Shown here piece after piece: positions 26,884 through 36,087 of a stretch of DNA of 64,000 nt. Source of the DNA: Actinoallomurus sp963799975. Its GTDB lineage: Bacteria; Actinomycetota; Actinomycetes; Streptosporangiales; Streptosporangiaceae. The notes under the pieces are model-generated. The model was not told the DNA's origin. It was given only the letters and a program-made list of their open reading frames with translations, and ran no database searches. Position 1 is the first letter of the stretch, and each line of letters opens with the position of its first letter. The stretch lies in assembly GCA_963799975.1 (NCBI GenBank), contig CAWCZF010000006.1, forward strand, positions 992,001 to 1,056,000, in the 5' to 3' direction. The position numbers and the translations under genes are program-made.

Positions 26884-29364
26884 ATGACCCGGTTCGCCCC
26901 GCTCGCCCGGCTGCCGCGCCCCGCCCGCTGGCTCGTACGGATCCTCATCGTGTTACTCGTGCTCGTGCTGGTCCTGACGCTGTACGTCCGCTGGACGATC
27001 CACCGGTCCTACCCGCGGACGAGCGGCCGGATCGCGGTCACGGGGCTGAGCGGGGACGTCACCGTCTACCGTGACCGGTGGGGCATCCCGCAGATCTACG
27101 CCGGCAGCGCCGAGGACCTGGTACGTGCGCAGGGCTACGTGCACGCGCAGGACCGCTTCTGGGAGATGGACTTCCGCCGGCACGTGACGGCCGGGCGGCT
27201 GTCGGAGCTGTTCGGCACGACCACGCTCGACACCGACAAGGTCGTGCGCACGATGGGCTGGCGGCGTGTGGCGCAGCAGGAGCTGCCCCTGCTGCGGCCC
27301 GACACGCGCCGCTACCTGGAGGCCTACTCCCAGGGCGTCAACGCCTGGCTCGGCGCGCATCGCGACACCGCGACGCAGAGCCTGGAGTACTCCGTGCTGG
27401 GCCTTCAGAACAGCGGATACCACCCCGAGCCGTGGACGCCCGTCGACTCGCTCGCCTGGCTCAAGGCGATGGCGTGGGACCTGCGCACCAACCTGGACGA
27501 CGAGCTCGGCCGCGCGCTCGCCGCGACCAAGGTCTCGCGGACGCGCGTCGACCAGCTCTACCCCGCCTACCCCTACGACCGTAACCCGGTCATCGTCTCC
27601 GGCGGCAAGGGCGCCTCCGGCGGTCCGGTGAACGAGCCGCGCGCTCGTACGCTGTCCCCCGCGCTGACCAGGGTCTCCGCCGCGATCAACGCGATGCCCA
27701 CGATGCTCGGCAACGGCGCGCCCGGCCTCGGGTCCAACTCCTGGGTGGTCGCGGGCGGCCGTACCGCCACCGGAAAGCCGCTGCTCGCCAACGACCCGCA
27801 CCTCGCGCCCGCCATGCCGTCGCTCTGGTACCAGGCGGGCCTGCACTGCCGGCAGGTCTCGCCCGCGTGCCCGTTCGACGTCAGCGGGTTCACCTTCTCC
27901 GGAGTGCCGGGCGTGGTCATCGGGCACAACCAGCGGATCGCGTGGGGCTTCACCAACCTCGGCCCCGACGTCAGCGACCTCTACCTGGAGCGCGTCTCCG
28001 GCGGGACGTACGAGTACGAGGGCCGCCGGGTGCCGCTCCGGACCCGGACCGAGCAGATCAAGGTGGCCGGCGCGAAGCCGGTGACCATCACCGTGCGCGC
28101 GACCCGGCACGGGCCGCTGCTGTCCGACGTGATGGACGACGCGCGTACGGCGGGCAACGGGCTCGCCGTCGCGCTGCGCTGGACCGCGCTCGACCCGGGC
28201 CGCACCGCCGACGCGATCGGGCTGCTCGACACCGCGCGTGACTGGGCCCAGTTCCGTACCGCCGCGCGGTCCTTCGAGGTGCCCGCGCAGAACCTCGTCT
28301 ATGCCGACGTGGACGGAAACATCGGCTACCAGGCGCCCGGGCGCATCCCGATCCGCGCCGCGGGCGATGGCACCTGGCCCGCCGAGGGCTGGACCGGGAA
28401 GCAGGAGTGGACGGGCTACCTGCCGTTCGACCGCCTGCCCGCCTCCTACGATCCGAAGCGGGGCTACATCGTCACCGCCAACAACGCCGCGGTCGGGCCC
28501 GGGTACCCGGACCTGCTGACCAAGGACTGGGCGTACGGGTACCGGGCCGCGCGGATCGAGCAGCTCGTACGCCAGACGCCCGTCATGGACGCCGCCGGGA
28601 TGGCGCGGATCCAGTTGGACGTGCGCAACGGGTTCGCGCCGACGCTGGTGCCGCACCTGCTCCGCACCGGTTCCGGCCCGGACGTCGCGCTGCTGCGCGG
28701 CTGGGACTTCGACCAGGGCACGGACTCCGCGCCCGCGGCCTACTACAACGCGGTCTACCGGCACCTGCTGATCCGCGCGTTCAACGACGAGCTGCCGGAC
28801 GGGGCGCGGCCGGACGGCGGCGACCGCTGGTTCGAGGTGCTGCGCGCCCTGCTGAACCGGCCGCAGGACCCCTGGTGGGACAACGTGCGCACGCCCGGCG
28901 TGACCGAGACGCGCGACGACGTCCTGCGCCAGGCGATGAAGGACGCCGACGTCGAGCTGCGGCGACGGCTCGGCGGCGACCCGGCCAGGTGGAAGTGGGG
29001 CGACCTGCACCGGCTGCGGCTGACGAACGAGACGTTCGGCCACTCGGGGATCGGGCCGATCGAGTGGCTGTTCAACCGCGGGCCGCTACGGCTCGCGGGC
29101 GGCGACTCACTCGTGGACGCGACCGGCGCGAACATCCAGACCGGCTACGGGGTCGACTGGGCGCCCTCGATGCGGATGATCGTCGACCTGGCCGATCTGG
29201 ACCGGTCGCGCTGGATCAACCTCACCGGAGAGTCCGGCCACGCGTTCGACTCTCACTACTGGGACCAGGCGAAACTGTGGGCGCGCGGAGAGACCGTGCC
29301 GATGCGGGCGGCCCCCGCGACGATCAGACGGGAGGCGCGGCACACTCTCACGCTGACCCCCTGA
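26884..29364 (+). CDS. Penicillin acylase family N-terminal nucleophile hydrolase
   Basis: The 826-residue precursor begins with an Arg-rich segment and one membrane helix (ILIVLLVLVLVLTLYV). An alpha chain follows, with the usual GIPQIYAGSAEDLVRAQGYVHAQDRFWEMD. The self-cleavage site and nucleophile are Ser284 in LGSNSWVV; the beta chain contains NDPHL and later LVYADVDGNIGY. The family hydrolyses acyl amides such as penicillins, acyl-homoserine lactones or lipopeptide side chains. The ATG at 26884 is preferred to upstream in-frame starts because those lie inside the neighbouring gene's coding strand and lack family similarity. The protein may be anchored outside the membrane. Confidence 0.92.
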   Translation: MTRFAPLARLPRPARWLVRILIVLLVLVLVLTLYVRWTIHRSYPRTSGRIAVTGLSGDVTVYRDRWGIPQIYAGSAEDLVRAQGYVHAQDRFWEMDFRRHVTAGRLSELFGTTTLDTDKVVRTMGWRRVAQQELPLLRPDTRRYLEAYSQGVNAWLGAHRDTATQSLEYSVLGLQNSGYHPEPWTPVDSLAWLKAMAWDLRTNLDDELGRALAATKVSRTRVDQLYPAYPYDRNPVIVSGGKGASGGPVNEPRARTLSPALTRVSAAINAMPTMLGNGAPGLGSNSWVVAGGRTATGKPLLANDPHLAPAMPSLWYQAGLHCRQVSPACPFDVSGFTFSGVPGVVIGHNQRIAWGFTNLGPDVSDLYLERVSGGTYEYEGRRVPLRTRTEQIKVAGAKPVTITVRATRHGPLLSDVMDDARTAGNGLAVALRWTALDPGRTADAIGLLDTARDWAQFRTAARSFEVPAQNLVYADVDGNIGYQAPGRIPIRAAGDGTWPAEGWTGKQEWTGYLPFDRLPASYDPKRGYIVTANNAAVGPGYPDLLTKDWAYGYRAARIEQLVRQTPVMDAAGMARIQLDVRNGFAPTLVPHLLRTGSGPDVALLRGWDFDQGTDSAPAAYYNAVYRHLLIRAFNDELPDGARPDGGDRWFEVLRALLNRPQDPWWDNVRTPGVTETRDDVLRQAMKDADVELRRRLGGDPARWKWGDLHRLRLTNETFGHSGIGPIEWLFNRGPLRLAGGDSLVDATGANIQTGYGVDWAPSMRMIVDLADLDRSRWINLTGESGHAFDSHYWDQAKLWARGETVPMRAAPATIRREARHTLTLTP

Positions 29365-29463
29365 TCGTTCGCCGCGCCGTACCAAGAGTGACGGAAAGAG
29401 CGCGGTCCGCCGCCGAACTGACGTTATCCTGCCGCAGGGGACGGTCGGGGGCGGGGGTGCGTC

Positions 29464-30522
29464 ATGCTCGATTCGGGGGGATCCGGAGGACCTGGGCCAC
29501 TGCTGAGGTGGCTGCCATTCGTGGCGATGGGGGTCGTCGGGTTAAGCGACATATTGGCCGGTCCGGAGCTGCGGTTCCGGCCGCTGCTGGCGCTCGGGCC
29601 GGCGTTCGCCGCGCTGTGGTTCGGCATGCGGCGTACCGCGCTGGTCGGCGTCGCCGCGCTCGTGCTGTGCGTGGCGCTCAGCTCGTACCACCACGCGCTG
29701 GGGCGGCGGCAGAACACCTTGATGCTCGGCATGCTGGCGGGCGTCACGGTGGCGAGCGTGTTCGCCAGTTCGGGGCGGCAGCGCCGCGAGCGGATACTCG
29801 CCGACGTGCGGTCGGTGGCCGAGGTGGCGCAGCAGGTGCTGCTGCGGCCGGTGCCACGGCGCGTCGGCCCGGTGCACGTCGCGGTCAGCTACACCTCGGC
29901 GACGGCCGAGGCCCGCATCGGCGGCGACCTGTACGAGGTCGCCTCGACGCGGTCGGGCGTACGGGTGATCGTCGGCGACGTCCAGGGCAAGGGGCTCGAG
30001 GCGGTCGAGACCGCCGCGGCCGTGCTCGGCGCGTTCCGCGAGGCCGCCTACGACGAGGCCGAACTCACCGGCGTCGTCGCGCGGATCGAGGCCGCGCTGA
30101 GCCGCCGGCTGTCGGGGGAGAAGTTCGTGACGGCCGTGCTGGCCGAGTTCGACGAGGGCGCGACCGTGACGCTGCTCAACTGCGGGCACCCGTCGCCGCT
30201 GATCCTGCGCCGCGACGGCGTGGGCGCCTTCGCCGAGCCGGCGGACGTCGCGCCGCCGCTGGGCCTGACCGAGTTGGTCGACATCCGGCCGTGTCCGTAC
30301 ACGGTCCGGTTCTCGCCCGGCGACCGGATGCTGATCTACACCGACGGCGTGGTCGAGGCGCGTGACAGCGGGGGCCGGTTCTATCCGCTGGCCGACCGCT
30401 GCGGCCTGCTGAAGGCGGCCGACCCCGAACGCGCCCTCGAACAACTGCGCGCCGACGTCCTGCGTCACGTCGGCGGGCGCATCACCGACGACGCGGCGAT
30501 GCTCCTCGTACGACGCCGCTGA
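29464..30522 (+). CDS. Membrane PP2C/SpoIIE-type serine phosphatase
   Basis: The 352-residue protein has three or four N-terminal membrane helices (residues 15-105) and a SpoIIE/PP2C phosphatase domain from about residue 130. Metal-binding Asp lie in RIGGDLYEVA and VIVGDVQGKGLEA; LLNCGHPSPLIL and LIYTDGVVEARD are standard motifs, and the end TDDAAMLLVRR is typical. It should dephosphorylate an anti-anti-sigma factor (STAS) and so release a sigma factor. No STAS or sigma gene is adjacent. Monocistronic, 99 bases after the penicillin acylase. Confidence 0.93.
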   Translation: MLDSGGSGGPGPLLRWLPFVAMGVVGLSDILAGPELRFRPLLALGPAFAALWFGMRRTALVGVAALVLCVALSSYHHALGRRQNTLMLGMLAGVTVASVFASSGRQRRERILADVRSVAEVAQQVLLRPVPRRVGPVHVAVSYTSATAEARIGGDLYEVASTRSGVRVIVGDVQGKGLEAVETAAAVLGAFREAAYDEAELTGVVARIEAALSRRLSGEKFVTAVLAEFDEGATVTLLNCGHPSPLILRRDGVGAFAEPADVAPPLGLTELVDIRPCPYTVRFSPGDRMLIYTDGVVEARDSGGRFYPLADRCGLLKAADPERALEQLRADVLRHVGGRITDDAAMLLVRRR

Positions 30523-30915
30523 GCACGCACGGGGCGCGTGTTAACGGTGATGTCTCCTGGAAGGAAGTGCGCTCCACCCGCGCCGCTACTCCTCACGCTT
30601 GGCAAAGCGGCCACTACTAAGAGTAGTGAGCTACTGCAAGTAATTCAGAGCAGGTCACTGGGGGGCTTCGGCCCCAGGTGCGCCCTGCCGTTCGATAGGA
30701 GCGCAGATGTCGGGGAGAGTGCTCGACCGGCCGGTTCGCGAGGGACCGCCCGCGCCCGCGGCGACGCGATGTCGCACGCGCGGGCCGGTGAGAAGAGCGG
30801 AGCCGCCGGCGGACCGGCGGCCGGCGTTACCGCCGAGGGAGCGTCCGGGTGAGCGGGCGCCGGCCGCCCCCGCAGGTCCGCCGCCGCATGCGCGGTGCGG
30901 GCGCGGAGGTACCCC
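30523..30915 (+). promoter_or_regulatory. Long leader with CACTACT-AAG-AGTAGTG operator-like dyad
   Basis: This 393-base gap before the MFS gene has a perfect 7-bp inverted repeat at 30612-30628 (CACTACT, AAG, AGTAGTG) in a locally AT-rich stretch, with an overlapping second dyad GTAG-TGAG-CTAC. The remainder is GC-rich and could encode a 70-residue Arg/Pro-rich peptide from ATG 30707 (ribosome site TAGGAG). That peptide has no recognisable family and overlaps the transporter start, so I do not call it a gene. The dyad resembles MarR/TetR-type operators; no such regulator is adjacent. Confidence 0.5.
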
Positions 30916-32169
30916 ATGATCGCGACGTTGCGGCAGTTCAGGTCCTTCGGCCGGCCCGCCCAGATCCTGTTCGTCAACGAGATCGGCGTCACCATGGCGC
31001 TGCTCATGCTGGCGCCGTACCTGGCCGACCATCTCGTGCACGGCATCGGCGTGGCGATCTGGATCGTCGGCATCGTCATGAGCCTGCGGCACTTCAGCGA
31101 GGGCCTGTTCGTCATCGGCGGCACGCTCGCCGATCGCATCGGGTACAAGCCGATGATCATCGCCGGGTGCCTCTTCAAGGCCGTCGGCTGCGGGATGTTC
31201 GCGGTGTTCACCACGCTGCCGTGGCTGATCGCCGCGTCCGTGATCACCGGCGTCTCCAGCGCGCTGTTCATCCCGGCGAACCGCGCCTACCTCGCGCACG
31301 AGGAGAGCGACCGGATCGTCGACGCGTTCGCCGTCTTCAGCGTCTGCCGCCGGCTCGGCGTGCTGGTCGGGCCGCTCATCGGCATCCCGCTCGTGCACTT
31401 CGGCTTCCGCGTGGTCAGTCTGGCCGCGGTCGCGATCCTGCTCGCGCTCGCGGCGGCGCAGTGGCGCTGGCTGCCCGGCGTGACCGGGCCGGAGGCCGGC
31501 TCGTCCCGGCCGATCTGGGCCGACTGGCGCGAGGCGCTGAGCAACCGCCCGTTCCTGGCGTTCGCCGCGACGATGTTCGCCTCCTACGCACTGACCTTCC
31601 AGATCACCTTCGGGCTGCCGCTGGAGATCCGGCACGTCTCCGGCGGCCACGCGGGAATGACGGCGCTGTTCGTGATGTCCGCGGTGCTCGGGCTGGCTCT
31701 CCAGGTGCGCCTGATCAGCTGGTGCGAGCGGCGCTGGACACCGGGCCAGGCGATGGTCCGCGGCCTGATCATCATGAGCGTGGCGTTCGTTCCGCTGATG
31801 CTGCCGCCCCTCCAGGGCTCGACGGTCATGCGCCTGCTGCCGATCCTCCTCTGCGCCGCGACGCTGAGCATCGGCTCGATGATGCTGCACCCGTTCGAGA
31901 TGGCCACGATCGCCGGTCTCGCGGACGGCCGGGTGATCGGCACGTACTACAGCGTCAACAACCTGCTGTCGGGGTTCGGCGGCGTCTTCGGCAACCTGGT
32001 CAGCGCCGCGGCGATCAGCATGTCCCACCTCACGGGGATCGCGAGCCTGCCCTGGCTCGTGCTGCTGCTCCTGGGACTGAGCTCCGCGGCCTGCCTGCGT
32101 CTCGTGGACCGCGGCGACCGGCTCACGCCGGCGCGCCTGCGACCAAAGGAGGCGGCGGCGGCGCCGTGA
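30916..32169 (+). CDS. MFS transporter, multidrug efflux type
   Basis: The 417-residue protein has about 12 predicted membrane helices. Loop 2-3 contains GGTLADRIGYKPMIIAG, the canonical MFS motif A. Helix 5 contains RRLGVLVGPLIG, resembling drug/H+ antiporter motif C. It should pump a small molecule outward using the proton gradient. ATG 30916 follows GCGGAGGT at good spacing; an upstream in-frame GTG at 30895 is less likely. A dyad about 290 bases upstream may be its operator. Confidence 0.9.
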   Translation: MIATLRQFRSFGRPAQILFVNEIGVTMALLMLAPYLADHLVHGIGVAIWIVGIVMSLRHFSEGLFVIGGTLADRIGYKPMIIAGCLFKAVGCGMFAVFTTLPWLIAASVITGVSSALFIPANRAYLAHEESDRIVDAFAVFSVCRRLGVLVGPLIGIPLVHFGFRVVSLAAVAILLALAAAQWRWLPGVTGPEAGSSRPIWADWREALSNRPFLAFAATMFASYALTFQITFGLPLEIRHVSGGHAGMTALFVMSAVLGLALQVRLISWCERRWTPGQAMVRGLIIMSVAFVPLMLPPLQGSTVMRLLPILLCAATLSIGSMMLHPFEMATIAGLADGRVIGTYYSVNNLLSGFGGVFGNLVSAAAISMSHLTGIASLPWLVLLLLGLSSAACLRLVDRGDRLTPARLRPKEAAAAP

Positions 32170-32206
32170 GCGCGCGCGCCGCGCGGGCACGTTCCGCGCG
32201 GCGCGC

Positions 32207-32758
32207 TCAGCCGCCCGGCGCGAACGCCGCGCCGTGGCCCGGGATGACCAGGCTCGGCCGCAGCGCGAGAAGGCGCTCGCGTGAGTCGCGGAGCGCGTCC
32301 GGCGCCTCGGCGAGCGGGTCGGCCTCCGGCCCGTCCGCGGTCCACCACAGATGGGTGGCGGCGACCAGCCCGCTGCCGGTCTCGGCGAGGGTCGTGATGT
32401 CCTCGGCGGTGTGTCCCGGCGTGCGCATGAGGCGTACGGAGGGCGACAGCTCGAACCCGTCGGCGTCGCGCGACTCCCACAGGTCGCCGGAGTAGATCGC
32501 CCAGTGGTCATGGAACCGCGCGGAGGGGAACAGCGCCGCGTTGAGCGTGTGGTCCGGATGGTGGTGGGAGAAAACCACGTCGGTGACGTCGCCGACGCCG
32601 AACCCGAGTTCGCCCAGCGGGTCCAGGATCAGCCGCCGGTCGGCCACCATGCCGGGGTCGACGACCGCGACCAGGTCACCCTCGTGGATCAGCGTCACCG
32701 TGCCGGCGACGCGCTCACCGGCGTAGCCGCAGTGCAGGATCTGAACCGTCGCGCTCAT
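32207..32758 (-). CDS. Metallo-beta-lactamase fold hydrolase
   Basis: The 183-residue protein has the signature FSHHHPDHTLNA, an HxHxDH zinc site. An early VVDPGM, RTPGHTAEDITTL carrying a further zinc His and IPGHGAAF at the C-terminus complete the site. The small size and absence of extra domains resemble MBLAC1-like or glyoxalase-II-like hydrolases. Substrate unknown. Converges with the MFS gene and is followed upstream by the L,D-transpeptidase on the same strand. Confidence 0.88.
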   Translation of the reverse strand: MSATVQILHCGYAGERVAGTVTLIHEGDLVAVVDPGMVADRRLILDPLGELGFGVGDVTDVVFSHHHPDHTLNAALFPSARFHDHWAIYSGDLWESRDADGFELSPSVRLMRTPGHTAEDITTLAETGSGLVAATHLWWTADGPEADPLAEAPDALRDSRERLLALRPSLVIPGHGAAFAPGG

Positions 32759-32828
32759 GATGCCCCCAGAAAAGACGAGACCCGTGGGGGGTTCCCCACG
32801 GGCCTCATTGTCGTACTGGTCAGCCGTG

Positions 32829-34094
32829 CTACGGCGTAGGCGCCGTCGACGGCGTGGTGGGAGCGCCGGCCGCCGAGCCGCCGCCGGTCGCGGTGGTGGT
32901 CACGGCCTGCTTCAGCGCGCTGCCCTTGACCCACGTCTTCCAGGGCATCTGGTAGAAGCCCCAGCCGTTGTTCCACTCCAGCTTCCGCGTCGTCCCGGTG
33001 ATGTTGATGATGTCGCCGCGCATGCTGAGCTTGAAGAACCAGGCGGCGCCCGCCACGGTCTGCCGCACGCAGCCGTGGCTGCAGTTGCGGTGGCCCAGGC
33101 ACTGCCACTCGCCGGGGCTCTGGTGGAGGTACTCACCGCTGTTGCTGATCTGCACGTCGTGCAGCACCAGCTCGTGGTAGTAGCCCGGCTCGTCCTTCTT
33201 GATGTTGGGCGAGGTCATCCAGACCTGGGGGAGCTTGCCCATCGCGATGTGCACGCCGCTGGTCGTACGGAAGTCGTTGCCGTGGGAGTCGGCGCCGCCC
33301 ATGCCGCCGCTGACCGGGATCGTCTTGGCGAGGCGGCCGTCGACGTAGACCTTGCTCTTGTCGGCCTTGAGGCTGACCTTCGCGATGTGCGACGCGCCGA
33401 TCTTGAAGGTGCGGGTGAAGTCCTTGGCGCCGTACAGCTTGGCCCCCGCGCGTACGCCCGCCATGTGCGCGACGAGCGTCACCGAGGTGTGCGCGGGCCA
33501 GTAGCCCTTCGCGCGGAAGATGACCTCCTGGGCGGAGATCCAGTGCCACGCGCCCTCGACCGGGTTGGTCGTCCTCAGCTCAAGAGCCTTCTCGACCGCG
33601 TCGCGGTTGGGTACGGGACTGTCGAAGTTCACCATGATCGGCATACCGATGCCGACCGTCTCGCGCGCCGCGGGGGTCACGTCACTGACCTGTACGGTCG
33701 CGCCCACCTTGGCGGTGGTGAACTTGCTCGTCGTGGTCGCGACCTTGCCCCCGGCGTTCTTGGCGATCGCGGTGACGGTGTAAGCGGTGCCCGGCTTGAG
33801 CGTCCACTTGGTGCGCCAGCTCTTCTTGTCCGCGGACAGCGCGCCGTCGACGGCACGGCCGCCGCCCTGGACGGTCACCTGGTCCAGCACCCCGCTGGCG
33901 GCCGTCACCTGCACGCCCTTGTCCGGCCGCACCTTCTTTCCGCCGTCCGCCGGCGTGATGGTCGCGGCGGCGTCGGGAGCCTTGGCAGCCGACTGGCTGG
34001 CCGGGCTGTCGGCGGAGGAACAGGCCGCGACGGGTACGAGAAGCACCCCGGCCGCTACGGAAGCGACCCATCGGCCTGACCAAGTGACATTCAT
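32829..34094 (-). CDS. L,D-transpeptidase lipoprotein with Ig-like domains
   Basis: A signal peptide with lipobox VPVAAC is followed by two Ig-like domains of the Ldt type (VTAASGVLDQVTVQGG, then DVTPAARETVGIGMPI) and a YkuD catalytic domain. That domain contains HRNCSHGCVRQT, where the second Cys is the nucleophile, and a C-terminal Trp-rich KLEWNNGWGFYQMP. These enzymes make 3-3 cross-links in peptidoglycan and are targets of carbapenems. The ATG at 34094 gives a normal lipoprotein signal; GTG 34109 or ATG 34157 are in-frame alternatives. It acts at the outer face of the membrane. Confidence 0.92.
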   Translation of the reverse strand: MNVTWSGRWVASVAAGVLLVPVAACSSADSPASQSAAKAPDAAATITPADGGKKVRPDKGVQVTAASGVLDQVTVQGGGRAVDGALSADKKSWRTKWTLKPGTAYTVTAIAKNAGGKVATTTSKFTTAKVGATVQVSDVTPAARETVGIGMPIMVNFDSPVPNRDAVEKALELRTTNPVEGAWHWISAQEVIFRAKGYWPAHTSVTLVAHMAGVRAGAKLYGAKDFTRTFKIGASHIAKVSLKADKSKVYVDGRLAKTIPVSGGMGGADSHGNDFRTTSGVHIAMGKLPQVWMTSPNIKKDEPGYYHELVLHDVQISNSGEYLHQSPGEWQCLGHRNCSHGCVRQTVAGAAWFFKLSMRGDIINITGTTRKLEWNNGWGFYQMPWKTWVKGSALKQAVTTTATGGGSAAGAPTTPSTAPTP

Positions 34095-34316
34095 CCTGCG
34101 TTGCACCCCTGGGACCCCACTCTGCTGCAGACCATGCCAACTCAACACAGAGACCATTCGAGCCGTACATGGGACCGACCCCGCACAATCCGGGCATCAT
34201 ACTATCGATCACTGAAGGTCCTACGCTGGGGTTTCCTCCAGTCCCGTGTGACCGGTCCCGTCTCATCCGTTATCGCACGCTTTCGCCGTGCGTGACCGTA
34301 CCGGCGCGGAGACGGG

Positions 34317-35963
34317 TCAGCGTTCGCCGCGAAGCTCGGCGAGGGTGCGCCAGACCGAGATCTGCTCGGGGTCGGTGCGGATCTCCACGACCGACGGGCG
34401 GTCCTGGGCGAGGGCAGCGCGCAACGCGGACGGGAACTCCGCGTCGGCGGTGACGAGCGCGCCGAACGCGCCGAAGGACTCCGCCAGCGCGACCAGGTCC
34501 GGATTGCCCAGGTCGGTGCCGATCGTACGGGCCGGGAAGCGGCGTTCCTGGTGCATGCGGATCGTGCCGTACATGTTGTTGTTGAAGACGAGGGACACGA
34601 TCGGCAGCCGGAGCCGTACGGCGGTCTCCAGCTCCTGCACCGTCATCAGGAACCCGCCGTCGCCGGACAGCGAGACGACGTCGCGGCCCGGGTGGGCGAG
34701 CTGCGCGCCGACCGCCGCGGGCAGGCCGTACCCCATCGCGCCCGACGCCGCGCCCACGTACGTCCGCGGCTCACGGAACGGGAAGTAGGCGTGCAGCCAG
34801 CCGGAGAAGTTGCCCGCGTCGTTGGTGATCACGGCGTCGCCGGGCAGCCCGTCGCGCAGCATCCGGATGATCTGCCGGTTGTCCACCCGGTCGCCGTGCT
34901 CCTCCACCGGGACGTGCGCCGCGCGCTCGGCGGCCGCGTGCCGCTCGCGGGTCCAGGCCGACGGCTCGCGCGGGGGCGGCCCGCCGGCGAGGAGCGCGGC
35001 CAGCGCCTCGCCGAGGTCGGCGACGACGCCGAGTTCGACGGGATGGGACTTGCCGATCATCGCGGGCTCGACGTCGATCTGGGCGATCCGGTGCGCGGGC
35101 GTGATCGCGGTGTAGCGCTGCGAGGTGATCTCGCCGAGCCGCGTGCCGAACGCGAGCAGGACGTCGGCCTCCCGCACCGTACGCACGATCTCCGGATGCG
35201 CGCCGAGCTGGAGGTGCCCGGCGTACAGCGGATGGTCGCAGGGGAACACCTCGTGCCGCCGCCACGCGAGGACCACCGGCAGGCCCCGGTGCTCGGCGAA
35301 CTCCCGCAGCCGTTCCTCCGCGCCGCTGAGCCGTACGCCGGCGCCCGCGATGATCAGCGGGCGCTCGGCGGCGTCGATGAGAGCGTGCAGTGCCCCGGCC
35401 TCGGCCGCCGAGGGCCGCGGCCGGGGGATGCGCGCGGGCCGGGCGGGCGGCGCGTCCACCTCGCCGGCGAAGACGTCCTCGGGCAGCGACAGCACGACCG
35501 GGCCGGGCCGCCCGGTCACCGCGAGGCGCAGGGCGCGCGCCACCGTCTCGGGCATCCGCCGCGGGTCGGCCTCCTCGACGGCGTGCTTGGCCAGGGGCCG
35601 GAGGAAGTCGGCGAGCGCGGCCTCCTGGAACGCCTCACGGCCGCGGTGGCGCGAGTCGACCTGGCCGACGAGGACCAGCATGGGGGTGGAGTTCTCCCGC
35701 GCGGTGTGCACGCCGATCGCCAGGTTGGACGCGCCGACCGCACGTCCGCCGAGGACGACGCCGATCTCGCCGCTCGCGGCGGCGTACGCCTCGGCCATGA
35801 ACGCGGCCCCGCCCTCCTGCCGCGCCGCGACGAACCCGATCTCGGGTTCGTCGAGCAGCGCGTCCATGAAGAGGGTGAAGCTCTCGGACGGAACCCCGAA
35901 CACCCGGCGCACACCGTGTTCGCGAAGACTCCCGGCAAGGTTGGCGGCGACGGTCATGCCCAT
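34317..35963 (-). CDS. Thiamine-diphosphate-dependent enzyme, acetolactate synthase-like
   Basis: The 548-residue protein has the three-domain ThDP decarboxylase layout. The N-terminal PYR domain contains the catalytic Glu in ARQEGGAAFMAEAY, the central domain has PLIIAGAGVR, and the C-terminal PP domain has the ThDP motif starting SGDGGFLMTVQELETA and ending FNNN. It is related to IlvB but occurs without a regulatory IlvN subunit and next to a sugar-acid-type dehydratase. A catabolic role (for example a keto-acid decarboxylase or carboligase) is therefore as likely as branched-chain amino-acid synthesis. The stop-to-start distance to the dehydratase is about 120 bases. Confidence 0.85.
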   Translation of the reverse strand: MGMTVAANLAGSLREHGVRRVFGVPSESFTLFMDALLDEPEIGFVAARQEGGAAFMAEAYAAASGEIGVVLGGRAVGASNLAIGVHTARENSTPMLVLVGQVDSRHRGREAFQEAALADFLRPLAKHAVEEADPRRMPETVARALRLAVTGRPGPVVLSLPEDVFAGEVDAPPARPARIPRPRPSAAEAGALHALIDAAERPLIIAGAGVRLSGAEERLREFAEHRGLPVVLAWRRHEVFPCDHPLYAGHLQLGAHPEIVRTVREADVLLAFGTRLGEITSQRYTAITPAHRIAQIDVEPAMIGKSHPVELGVVADLGEALAALLAGGPPPREPSAWTRERHAAAERAAHVPVEEHGDRVDNRQIIRMLRDGLPGDAVITNDAGNFSGWLHAYFPFREPRTYVGAASGAMGYGLPAAVGAQLAHPGRDVVSLSGDGGFLMTVQELETAVRLRLPIVSLVFNNNMYGTIRMHQERRFPARTIGTDLGNPDLVALAESFGAFGALVTADAEFPSALRAALAQDRPSVVEIRTDPEQISVWRTLAELRGER

Positions 35964-36087
35964 CAGATCCCACCCCTTCTCCGCCGGTCTGCGCTACCGG
36001 CTCACTCCCACGGCCATCCCATGCCTATCAACCACGCAGGCTTCGCAGAACCCCTAGTAAGGCGAGAGTGCGGCTCCGAGGATCGCG

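Noticed and set aside
30707..30919. 70-residue Arg/Pro-rich frame before the MFS gene
   Set aside because: Plausible ribosome site but no family signal and biased composition; recorded only as a possible leader peptide.
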